Shown here: positions 43,644 through 52,564 of the stretch, one piece after another
Numbering within the stretch: position 1 is the stretch's first letter
Layout: every line of letters begins with the position of its first letter
Origin: Bacteroidales bacterium UBA5226
Lineage (GTDB): Bacteria > Bacteroidota > Bacteroidia > Bacteroidales > UBA932
Direction of reading: 5' to 3'
Assembly: GCA_002409325.1 (NCBI GenBank)
Contig: DHUU01000008.1
Location: 19,593-83,592, forward strand
Length of the DNA stretch: 64,000 nucleotides
Made by a program: the position numbers and the translations under genes
Notes under the pieces: generated by a model
Told to the model about the DNA's origin: nothing
Databases searched by the model: none
Seen by the model: only the letters and a program-made list of their open reading frames with translations

Positions 43644-45151
43644 TGATGCTCTATGGTTTTCTAAGATGGTTTCGCAGGATAACTGCATTGGCAGTATTTG
43701 CTGGCCTGCTGTATTTCTTTCTTTTCATATCTGCCCGTATTGAAGTCTTATGGCAGGGCCTAATTAAACTACAGATTGTTCCGGCAATACTCGGGATAGC
43801 TTCCGGGGGTCTGATAACTGTGCTGCTTGTGCTGTCACTAACAATAATCTTTGGCAGGGTTTATTGTTCCCTGTTATGCCCGCTGGGGATCTGGCAGGAT
43901 ATCGTTAACCGGGCCGGCCAATTTTTAAGGGGCAGGAAAAAACTCAAGAATCGTTTCAGCAAGGCACATAATGCGATTCGATATCTGATCATGGTTGCTG
44001 CAGTAATCTGTGTCGCTTTTTCCTTTATCCTGCCACTTGCGTGGCTCGATCCTTACGCCCTCTTCGGGAAGATGGCGGTTAACCTGGGAAGGCCCCTTGT
44101 CAGTCTGGTCGGGGGCTCGCAATACCCGGCCTGGAATCTGGCTGCTTTCCTTATATCTGCAGTTCTTTTCACAACCATTACAGTGATTTCCTTCTTCAGG
44201 GGACGGCTCTATTGCAATACCATATGCCCCGTCGGAACCCTGATGGGACTGATCTCGAAAATTTCCATGTTCAGGATACAGATAGATACGGCTGCCTGTA
44301 CGCATTGTCAGCTATGCGGAACTTCATGCAAGTCTCACTGTATTGATTGCAACAGCGCAGTGATAGATCACTCCCGTTGTGTTGTGTGCATGAATTGCAT
44401 TTCTGTCTGCCGGCGCAGCAGTATTCTTTACCGGTTTTCCTGGAAAAGGAAAAACCGTCCAGAAACAACGGATGTTATACAACAGCAACAAGGGCAGCAA
44501 AAGCGCAACAGCAGGAGGGTTTTTCTGGTAGCTGCCCTGGGCGCAGGGGCTGGAGCCGTTCTACTGAATCGGGTTACTGAAAAAAAGCGGGTACGCATTA
44601 CCAGTTCAATGCCACCCGGAGCCGGCAACCTGCAAAGGCTTAAAGATAAATGTGTTGCCTGTCACGCCTGTGTAGCAGCATGCCCTTCCAACATCATCAA
44701 ACCGGCTATGGGAGATTTCGGATGGCAAGGTTTTTTATTGCCTGCCGTATCCTATGAAAACGGATTTTGCGGCTTTGAATGTCAGAAATGTCAGGAAGTT
44801 TGTCCTTCAGGTGCCTTGCAGCTCATGCCGCTGGAAGAGAAAAAACGCATGAGAATCGGGGTCGTAAAACTCACCCTGGAAAATTGTATTGTAGAGAAAT
44901 TTGGAACGGATTGCGGTGCCTGTGATGAGCATTGTCCTGTCAAAGCGGTGGAAATGACACCCCGTGAAGGGACAAACAAAGTATTTCCGAAAACCAATCC
45001 GGCAATCTGCATTGGCTGCGGAGGTTGTGAATTTATATGCCCGGCCACGCCCAAGGCAATAGTAGTTATTCCATTATCTGAACAACGCCAGGCAGATGCT
45101 CCCGTTCTGGATGCCAAAATAAAAGTGGAAATCAACGGATTCGGTTTTTAG
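43643..45151 (+). CDS. Membrane polyferredoxin (NapH/CcoG-like 4Fe-4S protein)
   Basis: A 502-residue protein. About four membrane helices lie in residues 1-200, carrying the NapH-type loops CSLLCPLG and CNTICPVG. A first ferredoxin module (about 213-260) has [11 protein letters not shown]...C and [11 protein letters not shown]. After a linker and another hydrophobic segment (about 295-312), a second set follows: [30 protein letters not shown] and [12 protein letters not shown]. It can hold several 4Fe-4S clusters and carry electrons across the inner membrane. Coupled to the Tat-exported DUF362 gene upstream. The physiological donor is not apparent. Confidence 0.88.
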   Translation: MMLYGFLRWFRRITALAVFAGLLYFFLFISARIEVLWQGLIKLQIVPAILGIASGGLITVLLVLSLTIIFGRVYCSLLCPLGIWQDIVNRAGQFLRGRKKLKNRFSKAHNAIRYLIMVAAVICVAFSFILPLAWLDPYALFGKMAVNLGRPLVSLVGGSQYPAWNLAAFLISAVLFTTITVISFFRGRLYCNTICPVGTLMGLISKISMFRIQIDTAACTHCQLCGTSCKSHCIDCNSAVIDHSRCVVCMNCISVCRRSSILYRFSWKRKNRPETTDVIQQQQGQQKRNSRRVFLVAALGAGAGAVLLNRVTEKKRVRITSSMPPGAGNLQRLKDKCVACHACVAACPSNIIKPAMGDFGWQGFLLPAVSYENGFCGFECQKCQEVCPSGALQLMPLEEKKRMRIGVVKLTLENCIVEKFGTDCGACDEHCPVKAVEMTPREGTNKVFPKTNPAICIGCGGCEFICPATPKAIVVIPLSEQRQADAPVLDAKIKVEINGFGF

Positions 45152-45837
45152 CCCTTATCCGGTTCATCTAAAAGGTCCGGTCTTAGCCTTTGGGTGCGGT
45201 CCAGGCTCGTATCTTCCTGCCAGTGGCTGATCTTAACGGGATCTCCGCTCAGAAGAACTTCCGGGACTTTCCAGCCCATGAAATTAGCGGGCCGGGTGTA
45301 GATCGGAGGTGCCAACAACCCATCCTGGAACGAATCGGTCAGGGCCGAGGTTTGATCTGAAAGCGCTCCGGGTAGCAGCCTGACCACCGCATCGGCAATC
45401 ACGGCAGCGGCCAGTTCACCTCCGCTCAACACGTAATCCCCTACAGATAGTTCCCTTGTTACCAGGTGATCGCGGATCCTCTGATCCACCCCTTTGTAAT
45501 GACCGCATAGAATCATGATATTCTGCAGGCAGGAGATCCGGTTGGCTTCTTTCTGGTTGAAGGGCAACCCATCCGGAGTGGTATATATGATCTCGTCGTA
45601 ACTGCGTTCCTTTTTCAGGTCCTCCATAAGGCGGAATATTGGCTCTATCATCAGGACCATTCCGGCATCTCCTCCATAAGAATAATCATCCACCTGCCTG
45701 TATTTTCCTTTTCCATACAGCCTCAGATCGTGGGTCACAATCTCAACCAGGGAGCGTTCTCTGGCTCTTTTAACAATGGAATGGGAAAACGGGCTTTCCA
45801 GCAATTCAGGAAGTACCGAGATGATATCGATTCTCAT
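45148..45837 (-). CDS. trmD: tRNA (guanine-N1)-methyltransferase
   Basis: A 229-residue SPOUT methyltransferase making m1G37 in tRNAs. It starts [13 protein letters not shown] and has [26 protein letters not shown] and the knot motif [21 protein letters not shown]-type residues close the C-terminus. The ATG at 45837 is the standard family start; a -7 element lies only seven bases upstream. Not in the usual rpsP-rimM-trmD-rplS operon. Overlaps the convergent polyferredoxin gene by four bases. Confidence 0.96.
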   Translation of the reverse strand: MRIDIISVLPELLESPFSHSIVKRARERSLVEIVTHDLRLYGKGKYRQVDDYSYGGDAGMVLMIEPIFRLMEDLKKERSYDEIIYTTPDGLPFNQKEANRISCLQNIMILCGHYKGVDQRIRDHLVTRELSVGDYVLSGGELAAAVIADAVVRLLPGALSDQTSALTDSFQDGLLAPPIYTRPANFMGWKVPEVLLSGDPVKISHWQEDTSLDRTQRLRPDLLDEPDKG

Positions 45838-45844
45838 GGTAAAG

Positions 45845-45852
45845 CAAAAGTA
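45845..45852 (-). promoter_or_regulatory. -7-like element very close to the trmD start
   Basis: Minus-strand TACTTTTG fits TAnnTTTG but ends seven bases before the trmD ATG. If used, the transcript would be leaderless or nearly so. Confidence 0.35.
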
Positions 45853-45882
45853 ATCATTATTCAATATATTGGAGTTTTTCAT

Positions 45883-45890
45883 TACATTTG
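45883..45890 (+). promoter_or_regulatory. -7 promoter element for the DUF349-yidC-yggS unit
   Basis: TACATTTG fits TAnnTTTG, 32 bases before the ATG at 45923. Back-to-back with the trmD element. Confidence 0.45.
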
Positions 45891-45922
45891 CTGGCTATAA
45901 ATACTAATTCCTTCCCAGTACA

Positions 45923-47695
45923 ATGGATCCTGAAATTATTACCCCTGCTCCCATAGAGCAATTCGACAACAAAAAACCCGAAAATATCGATGTTGTTGAA
46001 ACTACCCTGAACACAGATGCTATTGATTATGCGTCCCTGTCTATTCCCGAACTTCTTGCTGAATTCGAACGACTTATAGAGGCTGAAGACAAGACCGAAA
46101 TGCACAAGAATGCAGACATCATAAAATCTTGTTTCTACAAATTATTAAAGAAAGACCAACCCTCTTCAGCTCCGGAACAAGAGGCCCCTGAACAGCTTCA
46201 GGAGACTCCTGAAGAAACGGCATTCAAACGGTTGTATACCCGTTACAAAGTCCTGCGTGCAGACCTGTTGCGCAATATCGAACAGCAGAAGGAAAGGAAT
46301 CTTGAAGAGAAACAATCCATCATAGAAGGCATCAGGGCACTTTTAGAAAAACAGGAGGACATCAATCATACATTTCCCGAATTCCGCGCCTTGCAGATCC
46401 ATTGGAAGGAGGTAGGCCCCGTTCCCTTGTCACGGACAAAGGATATCTGGGAAACCTACCAGCATTGTGTTGAGAAGTTCTATGATTACTTAAAGATCAA
46501 CAACGAGTTGCGTGATCTGGATTTTAAGCGCAACCAGGAAATCAAGGAAAAGCTATGCGAGAAGGCCGAGGCTCTTGTTGAGGAAACCAATGTGGTTTCG
46601 GCATTTCATAAATTACAGAAACTGCATGAGGAGTGGCGCGAAACGGGGCCTATCACACACGAACTGCGCGAACCTATGTGGGAACGTTTCAAGGTAAGTA
46701 CAACGGTTATAAATAAACGCCACCAGGATTTTTTTGAAGAACAGAAAAAGCAGCAGCGCCAAAACCTGGAAGCCAAGCTGATCCTTTGTGAAAAGGCAGA
46801 AGCTATCTCCCGTGAAACAACAGATGATGAAGTCAACTGGAACAGAAAGGCCAAAGAACTGGAAGTACTTCAAAAGGAATGGAGAACTATTGGATTTGCC
46901 ACCAAAAAAGAAAATCAGAAGGTATATGACCGTTTTCGTGCCGCCTGTGATCAGTTTTATGGAGAGAAACGCGGTTTCTACTCCAAATTCAAAAAAGAAA
47001 TGCAGGATAATCTGGCCCTGAAAACCGCGTTGTGTGAGCAGGCAGAAGCCATTAACATGAGCGATGACTGGCGCCGTACTACAGACCAGCTGATCCATCT
47101 TCAGAAACAATGGAAGGAGATTGGTCCTGTTTCAAGGAAACAGGCCGATGGTATATGGAAGCGTTTCCGTTCAGCCTGCGATGTTTTTTTCACCCGTAAG
47201 GCAGAGCATTTCTCAAAGATAGACACCATATACCAGGAAAACCTGGCCGCCAAGGAAGCCCTGATCAGAGAACTTGATAATTTTGATTCTTCTGCTGCAA
47301 CAAATCTTACGGCAGCTTTGCGCGATTTCCAGAATCGGTGGATACAGATAGGTTTTGTCCCCGGTAAAGAGAAAGAAAGGATTCAAAATGAGTATAAAAA
47401 TTTGATAAACACGCATTTCGGACATCTCGGCCCGGGTACTTCAGAAAAACGCAACAATTTTCGTCCCAGCCGCGGAGGACGTCCGGATGAATTCCGCAGC
47501 GGAAGGGACAAACTGATCCAGCGTTTCCGTCAGCTTGAATCCGAGATCTCGGTATGGGAAAACAATATGGGATTCTTTGCAAAATCAAGGAATGCAGATA
47601 AAATCCTGGCTGACACCTGCAAGAAGATTGAAACAGCTAAGAAGGAACTGGCCGAGCTGGAAGCAAAGATCAAACAAATGGAAGGAAATGAATAA
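45923..47695 (+). CDS. DUF349 repeat protein
   Basis: A 590-residue, highly charged helical protein. Acidic N-terminal 110 residues are followed by about five DUF349 repeats, each with a WKEVGPV / WRETGPI / WRTIGFA / WKEIGPV / WIQIGFV element and an F-x-x-x-CD-x-FF-type end. The C-terminus is a coiled coil (KKIETAKKELAELEAKIKQ). DUF349 proteins are conserved in Bacteroidota; their role is unclear, with RNA or ribosome links suggested for some relatives. It overlaps yidC by eight bases, so coupling to membrane insertion is possible. Confidence 0.87.
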   Translation: MDPEIITPAPIEQFDNKKPENIDVVETTLNTDAIDYASLSIPELLAEFERLIEAEDKTEMHKNADIIKSCFYKLLKKDQPSSAPEQEAPEQLQETPEETAFKRLYTRYKVLRADLLRNIEQQKERNLEEKQSIIEGIRALLEKQEDINHTFPEFRALQIHWKEVGPVPLSRTKDIWETYQHCVEKFYDYLKINNELRDLDFKRNQEIKEKLCEKAEALVEETNVVSAFHKLQKLHEEWRETGPITHELREPMWERFKVSTTVINKRHQDFFEEQKKQQRQNLEAKLILCEKAEAISRETTDDEVNWNRKAKELEVLQKEWRTIGFATKKENQKVYDRFRAACDQFYGEKRGFYSKFKKEMQDNLALKTALCEQAEAINMSDDWRRTTDQLIHLQKQWKEIGPVSRKQADGIWKRFRSACDVFFTRKAEHFSKIDTIYQENLAAKEALIRELDNFDSSAATNLTAALRDFQNRWIQIGFVPGKEKERIQNEYKNLINTHFGHLGPGTSEKRNNFRPSRGGRPDEFRSGRDKLIQRFRQLESEISVWENNMGFFAKSRNADKILADTCKKIETAKKELAELEAKIKQMEGNE

Positions 47696-49556
47696 AAATA
47701 CGGTATGGGCCATTTTGCTGATTGGGGCCATTCTGGTGGGTTTCAGCATCTACAACTCCAAAGTGGCCAAGGAACAGCAAAGAGAACAATTCGTCCGTGA
47801 TTCCATAGCCCGCCAGGAGGCCATGGAAGCCATCAGACAGGAAGAGAGAAACAAACCGCTGGCCGTCCCGGTGGAACAGGGCGTGGATATTCAGGAATCT
47901 GTCACCTCTGCTGGTCAAAAGTATTCCAATGCATACCTGAACCTGTCACTCAATGGAGAGGAATCTCTTTATGTCCTTGAAAATGAAAAAATCAAGGTTT
48001 CATTTACCAATAAAGGAGGCCAGCCATACAGCGTCCAGATCAAGGATTTCAAAACCTACAACGGAGACAGCCTTTTGTTTTTTAGCGGACCCTCAAATAG
48101 GCTCTCGCTGGATCTCTATGCCGGAGAGCAGATCAATACAGGGGATTTTTTCCTGGTTCCTAATTTTATTGAAGAAAACAACAGCCTTACTTTCTCACTC
48201 TTTTTTGATCAGAATGCGTACATAGAATACATCTATGTTCTGGACAAGGAATCTTACCTGCTCAACATGAACATCAACCTGGTGGGCATGGACCGCTATA
48301 TACCACGGAATGTAACCCAGCTGGATCTGAACTGGAACATAGATATACGTCACCTGGAAAAAGGTTTTGACAATGAAAAGAATTATTCTGCCATATCCTA
48401 CAAATTTCCCAACACAAAAGATGTTGAAAAATTAGGACAGAGAAAAGCCGAGGCCAGTGAATCCATCAAGACGCGTGTGGAATGGGTGGCTTTTCAGCAG
48501 CAATTTTTCTCGGCCATCCTTATAGCCGATCAGAATTTCAACAGCGGGGACCTTTCATACCGTTTCTACGATCCCTCCAATACAGACACCCTGCTGATGA
48601 ATTGTCATGCTAACATGCAGATCCCGTTCCAGTCATCGGCAGAACAAAGTATTCCGCTACGGTTCTATTTTGGGCCCAACGGATTCTATTCACTCAAGGC
48701 CTACGATCGTTCTTTTGAAAAGATTATTCCCCTTGGCGGGGTGCTTATCGGTTCGATAAGCCGCTTTTTAATCATTCCCACCTTCAATTTCCTGAACCGT
48801 TTCATCTCCAATTATGGGCTCATTATCCTGCTGATGACCATTTTCATTAAGCTGATCATTTCGCCCTTTACCTACAGGTCACACATGTCCTCGGCAAAAA
48901 TGCGCGTCTTAAAACCAGAGATTGACAAGATCAGCGAAAAGTATCCCAAGAAGGAAGATGCCATGAAGAAACAGCAGGAAACCATGGCTTTGTATAAGAA
49001 GACAGGGGTCAATGTGATGGGGGGCTGCTGGCCCATGTTGTTTCAGATGCCCATTCTTTTTGCCATGTTCCGGTTCTTCCCCGGATCCATTGAACTTCGC
49101 CAGGAAGGATTTCTGTGGGCCGATGACCTGAGCGGATACGATTCCATCCTGGATCTGCCTTTCAATATTCCCCTATATGGTAATCACATTAGCCTTTTTG
49201 CACTGCTTATGGCTCTATCCATGTTTTTCTACTCTAAAATGAATATGAAACAACAGGTTTCCAGCCAGCAAATGCCGGGCATGCAGGGGATGATGCTTTA
49301 TTTTATGCCCCTGATGATGCTGGTAGTATGTAACAGACTTTCGGCAGCCCTGAGTTATTACTACCTACTTTCCAACCTGATAACCATGTTACAGACATGG
49401 ATCATGCAGCGTTTTTTTGTGGATGAGGATAAATTATATCGGCAACTCAAAGAAAAAGCAGAAAAATCACCTGCAACTCCCCAGAAATCAAAATTTCAAC
49501 AGAGGCTGGAACAAATGCAGCGTCAACAGCAAAAGCAGATGAAAAACAGGAAATGA
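47688..49556 (+). CDS. yidC: Membrane protein insertase YidC
   Basis: A 622-residue insertase for inner-membrane proteins. Residue 1-20 helix (NTVWAILLIGAILVGFSIY) is followed by a large periplasmic beta domain to about residue 360. The conserved five-helix core includes FLNRFISNYGLIILLMTIFIK, MRVLKPEIDKISEKYPKKED and NVMGGCWPMLFQMPI. The tail is Lys/Gln-rich, as expected for ribosome contact. The start at 47688 lies inside the end of the DUF349 gene; longer frames lack family character. It overlaps yggS by four bases. Confidence 0.96.
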   Translation: MNKNTVWAILLIGAILVGFSIYNSKVAKEQQREQFVRDSIARQEAMEAIRQEERNKPLAVPVEQGVDIQESVTSAGQKYSNAYLNLSLNGEESLYVLENEKIKVSFTNKGGQPYSVQIKDFKTYNGDSLLFFSGPSNRLSLDLYAGEQINTGDFFLVPNFIEENNSLTFSLFFDQNAYIEYIYVLDKESYLLNMNINLVGMDRYIPRNVTQLDLNWNIDIRHLEKGFDNEKNYSAISYKFPNTKDVEKLGQRKAEASESIKTRVEWVAFQQQFFSAILIADQNFNSGDLSYRFYDPSNTDTLLMNCHANMQIPFQSSAEQSIPLRFYFGPNGFYSLKAYDRSFEKIIPLGGVLIGSISRFLIIPTFNFLNRFISNYGLIILLMTIFIKLIISPFTYRSHMSSAKMRVLKPEIDKISEKYPKKEDAMKKQQETMALYKKTGVNVMGGCWPMLFQMPILFAMFRFFPGSIELRQEGFLWADDLSGYDSILDLPFNIPLYGNHISLFALLMALSMFFYSKMNMKQQVSSQQMPGMQGMMLYFMPLMMLVVCNRLSAALSYYYLLSNLITMLQTWIMQRFFVDEDKLYRQLKEKAEKSPATPQKSKFQQRLEQMQRQQQKQMKNRK

Positions 49557-50212
49557 TTGTCTGTAATATACAACGCCTGCTCCAGGAAATTTCCCCAAAC
49601 GTGACCCTGGTAGCTGTATCAAAATTTCAGCCTGTTCCTCTGATTCTTGAAGCTTACAACTCAGGCCTGCTTGTTTTTGGAGAAAGCAGGTCGCGGGAAA
49701 TGCTTCAGAAAATTCCTCTTTTACCACAGGACATCCAATGGCATTTTATAGGCCATCTGCAGACCAACAAAGTAAAAGACGTTGTTGGCCGGGCTGCGGT
49801 GATCCAGTCTGTAGACAGTGTCAGGCTGCTGAATGCCATCCAAAAACAGGCTTCCCAGACAGGGATTGTTCAGGACGTGCTTTTGCAGGTCCATATAGCT
49901 GTGGAAAAGACCAAAAACGGGTTTCTTCCTTCCGAGTTGCCTCAGGCTTTCACTTTGTCTTTGCCCAATACAAGGATTTGCGGCCTTATGGGAATGGCCA
50001 CATTGACAGAAGATAAAGACCAGGTTAGAAGTGAGTTCAGAATGCTCAGACAGCTTTTTGATACCCTCCGGTCAGGCCCTTTTGCCGGTAATGAGGCCTT
50101 TTGTCATTGCTCCATGGGCATGTCCGGTGATTACCCAATCGCGCTGGAAGAAGGCAGCACCATGGTAAGGATCGGCAGTGCTATATTTCCGTCACGCCCT
50201 CAAAAACCCTGA
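49553..50212 (+). CDS. YggS-family pyridoxal-phosphate homeostasis protein
   Basis: A 219-residue single-domain alanine-racemase-like barrel (PLPBP/YggS). The PLP lysine is Lys24 in LVAVSKFQP. FGESRSREML, WHFIGHLQTNKVK, GLMGMAT and the late MGMSGDYPIALEEGSTMVRIGSAIF are signatures. It buffers intracellular PLP and affects amino-acid metabolism; no catalytic reaction is established. Translationally coupled to yidC; overlaps the convergent dapF by 32 bases. Confidence 0.95.
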   Translation: MIVCNIQRLLQEISPNVTLVAVSKFQPVPLILEAYNSGLLVFGESRSREMLQKIPLLPQDIQWHFIGHLQTNKVKDVVGRAAVIQSVDSVRLLNAIQKQASQTGIVQDVLLQVHIAVEKTKNGFLPSELPQAFTLSLPNTRICGLMGMATLTEDKDQVRSEFRMLRQLFDTLRSGPFAGNEAFCHCSMGMSGDYPIALEEGSTMVRIGSAIFPSRPQKP

Positions 50213-50972
50213 CGGCACCACCTATAAGAAACACTTCTGTGAAAACAGTGTTTATTTTCTGATAAGACACTTCAAGGTTTCCACCCTTAGTCTGTATGTG
50301 CCAGTGATTGAGTCCTGTTCCTGTGTGTTCAAGCGCTGCTATAGCTGCAGCTGTTGATCCTGTCCCGCAGGCCCAAGTCTCATCCTCAACACCTCTTTCA
50401 AAGGTCCTGACAAACAGACATCCTTGATCCAGGATCTCTACAAAATTCACATTGACTCCCTCTTTTCCAAAATCCCTGTGATGTCTCCAGTAGGGACCTT
50501 CGGCAGCAATATCTACAGCTTTGACATCGGGAACAAACCGGACAAGATGCAAGGATCCCGTATCCACTACGTAACTATCTTGCTGGTAATGTCTGACTTG
50601 GTGAACATCGTTCAACCCGAGCTGTACTTTTGAATAGTTATCCTTTCTTTCAAGCAGGAATGCCCGGTGTGTCCCGTCAATGGCTGTGAAATAATGGCTT
50701 TCAATTCCCAGTTGGGCGGCAAATGCCACAAGGCACCTTCCCCCGTTCCCGCACATGGTACCGCGGGTTCCGTCTGAATTGAAAAAACTCATAGCATAAC
50801 TCCAGGGTGCATCGGCCCGCTCCAAAAGCATCAGTCCGTCGGCTCCTATTCCAAACCTGCGGTGGCATAAAGCAATGATCTGATTGCCTGAGAGTTGGTA
50901 TTGGCCTGACAAATTGTCAATTATGATAAAATCATTTCCGGCTCCATGGTATTTAAAAAATGGCAGTTTCAT
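50181..50972 (-). CDS. dapF: Diaminopimelate epimerase
   Basis: A 263-residue epimerase converting LL- to meso-diaminopimelate for lysine and peptidoglycan. The two catalytic cysteines are Cys74 in MCGNGGRC and Cys202 in ACGTGSTA. YHGAGNDFI and RRFGIGADGL are the other markers. The ATG at 50972 (MKLPFFKYHG) is the family start. The gene is alone, with a -7 element at 51006-51013. Confidence 0.97.
   Translation of the reverse strand: MKLPFFKYHGAGNDFIIIDNLSGQYQLSGNQIIALCHRRFGIGADGLMLLERADAPWSYAMSFFNSDGTRGTMCGNGGRCLVAFAAQLGIESHYFTAIDGTHRAFLLERKDNYSKVQLGLNDVHQVRHYQQDSYVVDTGSLHLVRFVPDVKAVDIAAEGPYWRHHRDFGKEGVNVNFVEILDQGCLFVRTFERGVEDETWACGTGSTAAAIAALEHTGTGLNHWHIQTKGGNLEVSYQKINTVFTEVFLIGGAVRVFEGVTEI
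50229..50258 (+). terminator. Candidate yggS terminator inside dapF
   Basis: AAACACT (50229-50235) pairs with AGTGTTT (50247-50253) across an 11-base loop and is followed by ATTTTCT. It lies 17 bases past the yggS stop, inside the coding region of the opposing dapF. The stem is AT-rich and short. Confidence 0.35.
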
Positions 50973-51005
50973 AAAGTTGGTATGAATTTTGAAATATTTC
51001 CCTGT

Positions 51006-51013
51006 CAAAAGTA
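51006..51013 (-). promoter_or_regulatory. -7 promoter element for dapF
   Basis: Minus-strand TACTTTTG fits TAnnTTTG, 33 bases before the dapF ATG at 50972. No -33 box found. Confidence 0.4.
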
Positions 51014-51036
51014 GTTAAATTAATAATAATTAAGGT

Positions 51037-52485
51037 ATGAAAAAGAAAATTGGAATTGTTGTTTTACTGACGGCGGTGGTGAGTGTGGGAACCACAATTT
51101 TAGTTAACCACCTAACAGAAAATAATAATGAAACAGAAAAAGTGTATATAGCCACAGGAGAGCAACCGGTGATTCAAAATGTTTCTCTGCCGGAAGTGCA
51201 GTATCCCGATTTTACCTATGCGGCAGAAACCGGGGTCAAAGCAGTAGTTCATGTAAAAGTGGTAAAACACGGCCAACAATCCCAGACACCCCAGAGCCTT
51301 TTTGATTTCTTCTTTGGTTACGGCACACCATCGCCGCAACCGCGTCCCCTGATTGGATCCGGATCAGGTGTAATCCTGACTTCTGACGGGTATATTGTTA
51401 CTGCGACTCACGTTGTTGACGGAGCCGATGAAGTGGTGGTTACCCTGGATGACAAACGACAGTTTGACGGTAAGGTAATAGGCAAGGACCCGGCTACTGA
51501 CATTGCCCTGCTTAAGATTGATGCCTCGGACCTTCCTTATCTTAAGTTCGGGAATTCAGATGATTTGCGACTTGGCCAGTGGGTTATTGCCATAGGAAAC
51601 CCCTTCGAATTACGTTCCACGATAACGGCCGGTATTGTAAGTGCAAAAGGCCGTAGTCTGCCTTCCTATGACGGAGAATTCAAGATCGAGGCTTTTATAC
51701 AGACAGATGCGGCCGTAAATCCGGGGAATTCCGGAGGTGCTTTAGTCAATGCCAAAGGAGAATTGGTAGGTATCAATACGGCTATAGCCACACGTACGGG
51801 TTCTTATTCAGGTTATTCTTTTGCAGTGCCAAGCAGCATAACCAGAAAGATAGTAGATGACCTGCGTAAATACGGAATAGTTCAGCGTGCACTGCTTGGC
51901 ATAACCATGCAGGACATAACCGGCGATCTGGCCACCGAAAAGAATATCAAAGATATAAAAGGCGTTTACATTCATGAGTTGCTGAAGGACGGTGCTGCAG
52001 AAAAGGCCGGTGTCAGGGCAGGGGACATATTGCTTGAGGTTGAAGGCATGCCCGTCAATTCGGGAACAGCCGTCCAGGAGCAGGTAAACCGCTTTAGCCC
52101 CGGGAACAAGGTTGAACTGCTGTTGCTCAGAGGTAATAAAGAGGTAAATGTAACCGTTACACTGCAGAGCCAATCCGGAGACACCGAACTACTTAAAGAA
52201 GGGAAAGGAGACATTACCAATTTCCTTGGCGCACAATTGCGGCCTGTTCCAAAAGAGCTCAGGGACCAGCTCAGGATCCGATCCGGAATAGAAGTCGTTT
52301 CCATAGAGGAAGGTAAACTCAGAGAAGCCGGGATTCGCAAGGGATTTGTAATTACCCACATAAACCAGAAGCCGGTAGCAACAGTGCAGCAGCTTGCACT
52401 TGCCATTCAAACCGCTCAGCGCGGAGTACTCATTGAAGGACGTTATCCGGACGGAACAGTATATTATTATGCTTTAAGCAATTGA
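51037..52485 (+). CDS. HtrA/DegP-family periplasmic serine protease
   Basis: A 482-residue envelope protease/chaperone. An N-terminal signal or anchor helix (about residues 5-24) is followed by the trypsin-like domain with the triad His125 (TATHVVDG), Asp155 (TDIALLK) and Ser232 (NPGNSGGAL). Two PDZ domains follow at about 285-375 and 395-475, giving the DegP/DegQ layout. It degrades or holds misfolded outer-membrane and periplasmic proteins. A terminator-like hairpin follows, immediately before rpoD. Confidence 0.95.
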   Translation: MKKKIGIVVLLTAVVSVGTTILVNHLTENNNETEKVYIATGEQPVIQNVSLPEVQYPDFTYAAETGVKAVVHVKVVKHGQQSQTPQSLFDFFFGYGTPSPQPRPLIGSGSGVILTSDGYIVTATHVVDGADEVVVTLDDKRQFDGKVIGKDPATDIALLKIDASDLPYLKFGNSDDLRLGQWVIAIGNPFELRSTITAGIVSAKGRSLPSYDGEFKIEAFIQTDAAVNPGNSGGALVNAKGELVGINTAIATRTGSYSGYSFAVPSSITRKIVDDLRKYGIVQRALLGITMQDITGDLATEKNIKDIKGVYIHELLKDGAAEKAGVRAGDILLEVEGMPVNSGTAVQEQVNRFSPGNKVELLLLRGNKEVNVTVTLQSQSGDTELLKEGKGDITNFLGAQLRPVPKELRDQLRIRSGIEVVSIEEGKLREAGIRKGFVITHINQKPVATVQQLALAIQTAQRGVLIEGRYPDGTVYYYALSN

Positions 52486-52517
52486 TTTCTTAGTTTTTTC
52501 ACAATAATTTGAAACTT

Positions 52518-52560
52518 AAACTGTCCTTTTACGTATAAGAGGGCAGTTTTTATATTTTTT
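52518..52560 (+). terminator. Terminator-like hairpin between htrA and rpoD
   Basis: AAACTGTCC (52518-52526) pairs with GGGCAGTTT (52541-52549; one G-U) across a 14-base loop and is followed by TTATATTTTTT up to 52560. The run ends five bases before the rpoD ATG, so any rpoD transcript starting upstream must pass through it. It may terminate htrA, attenuate rpoD or both. Confidence 0.6.
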
Positions 52561-52564
52561 ACGG

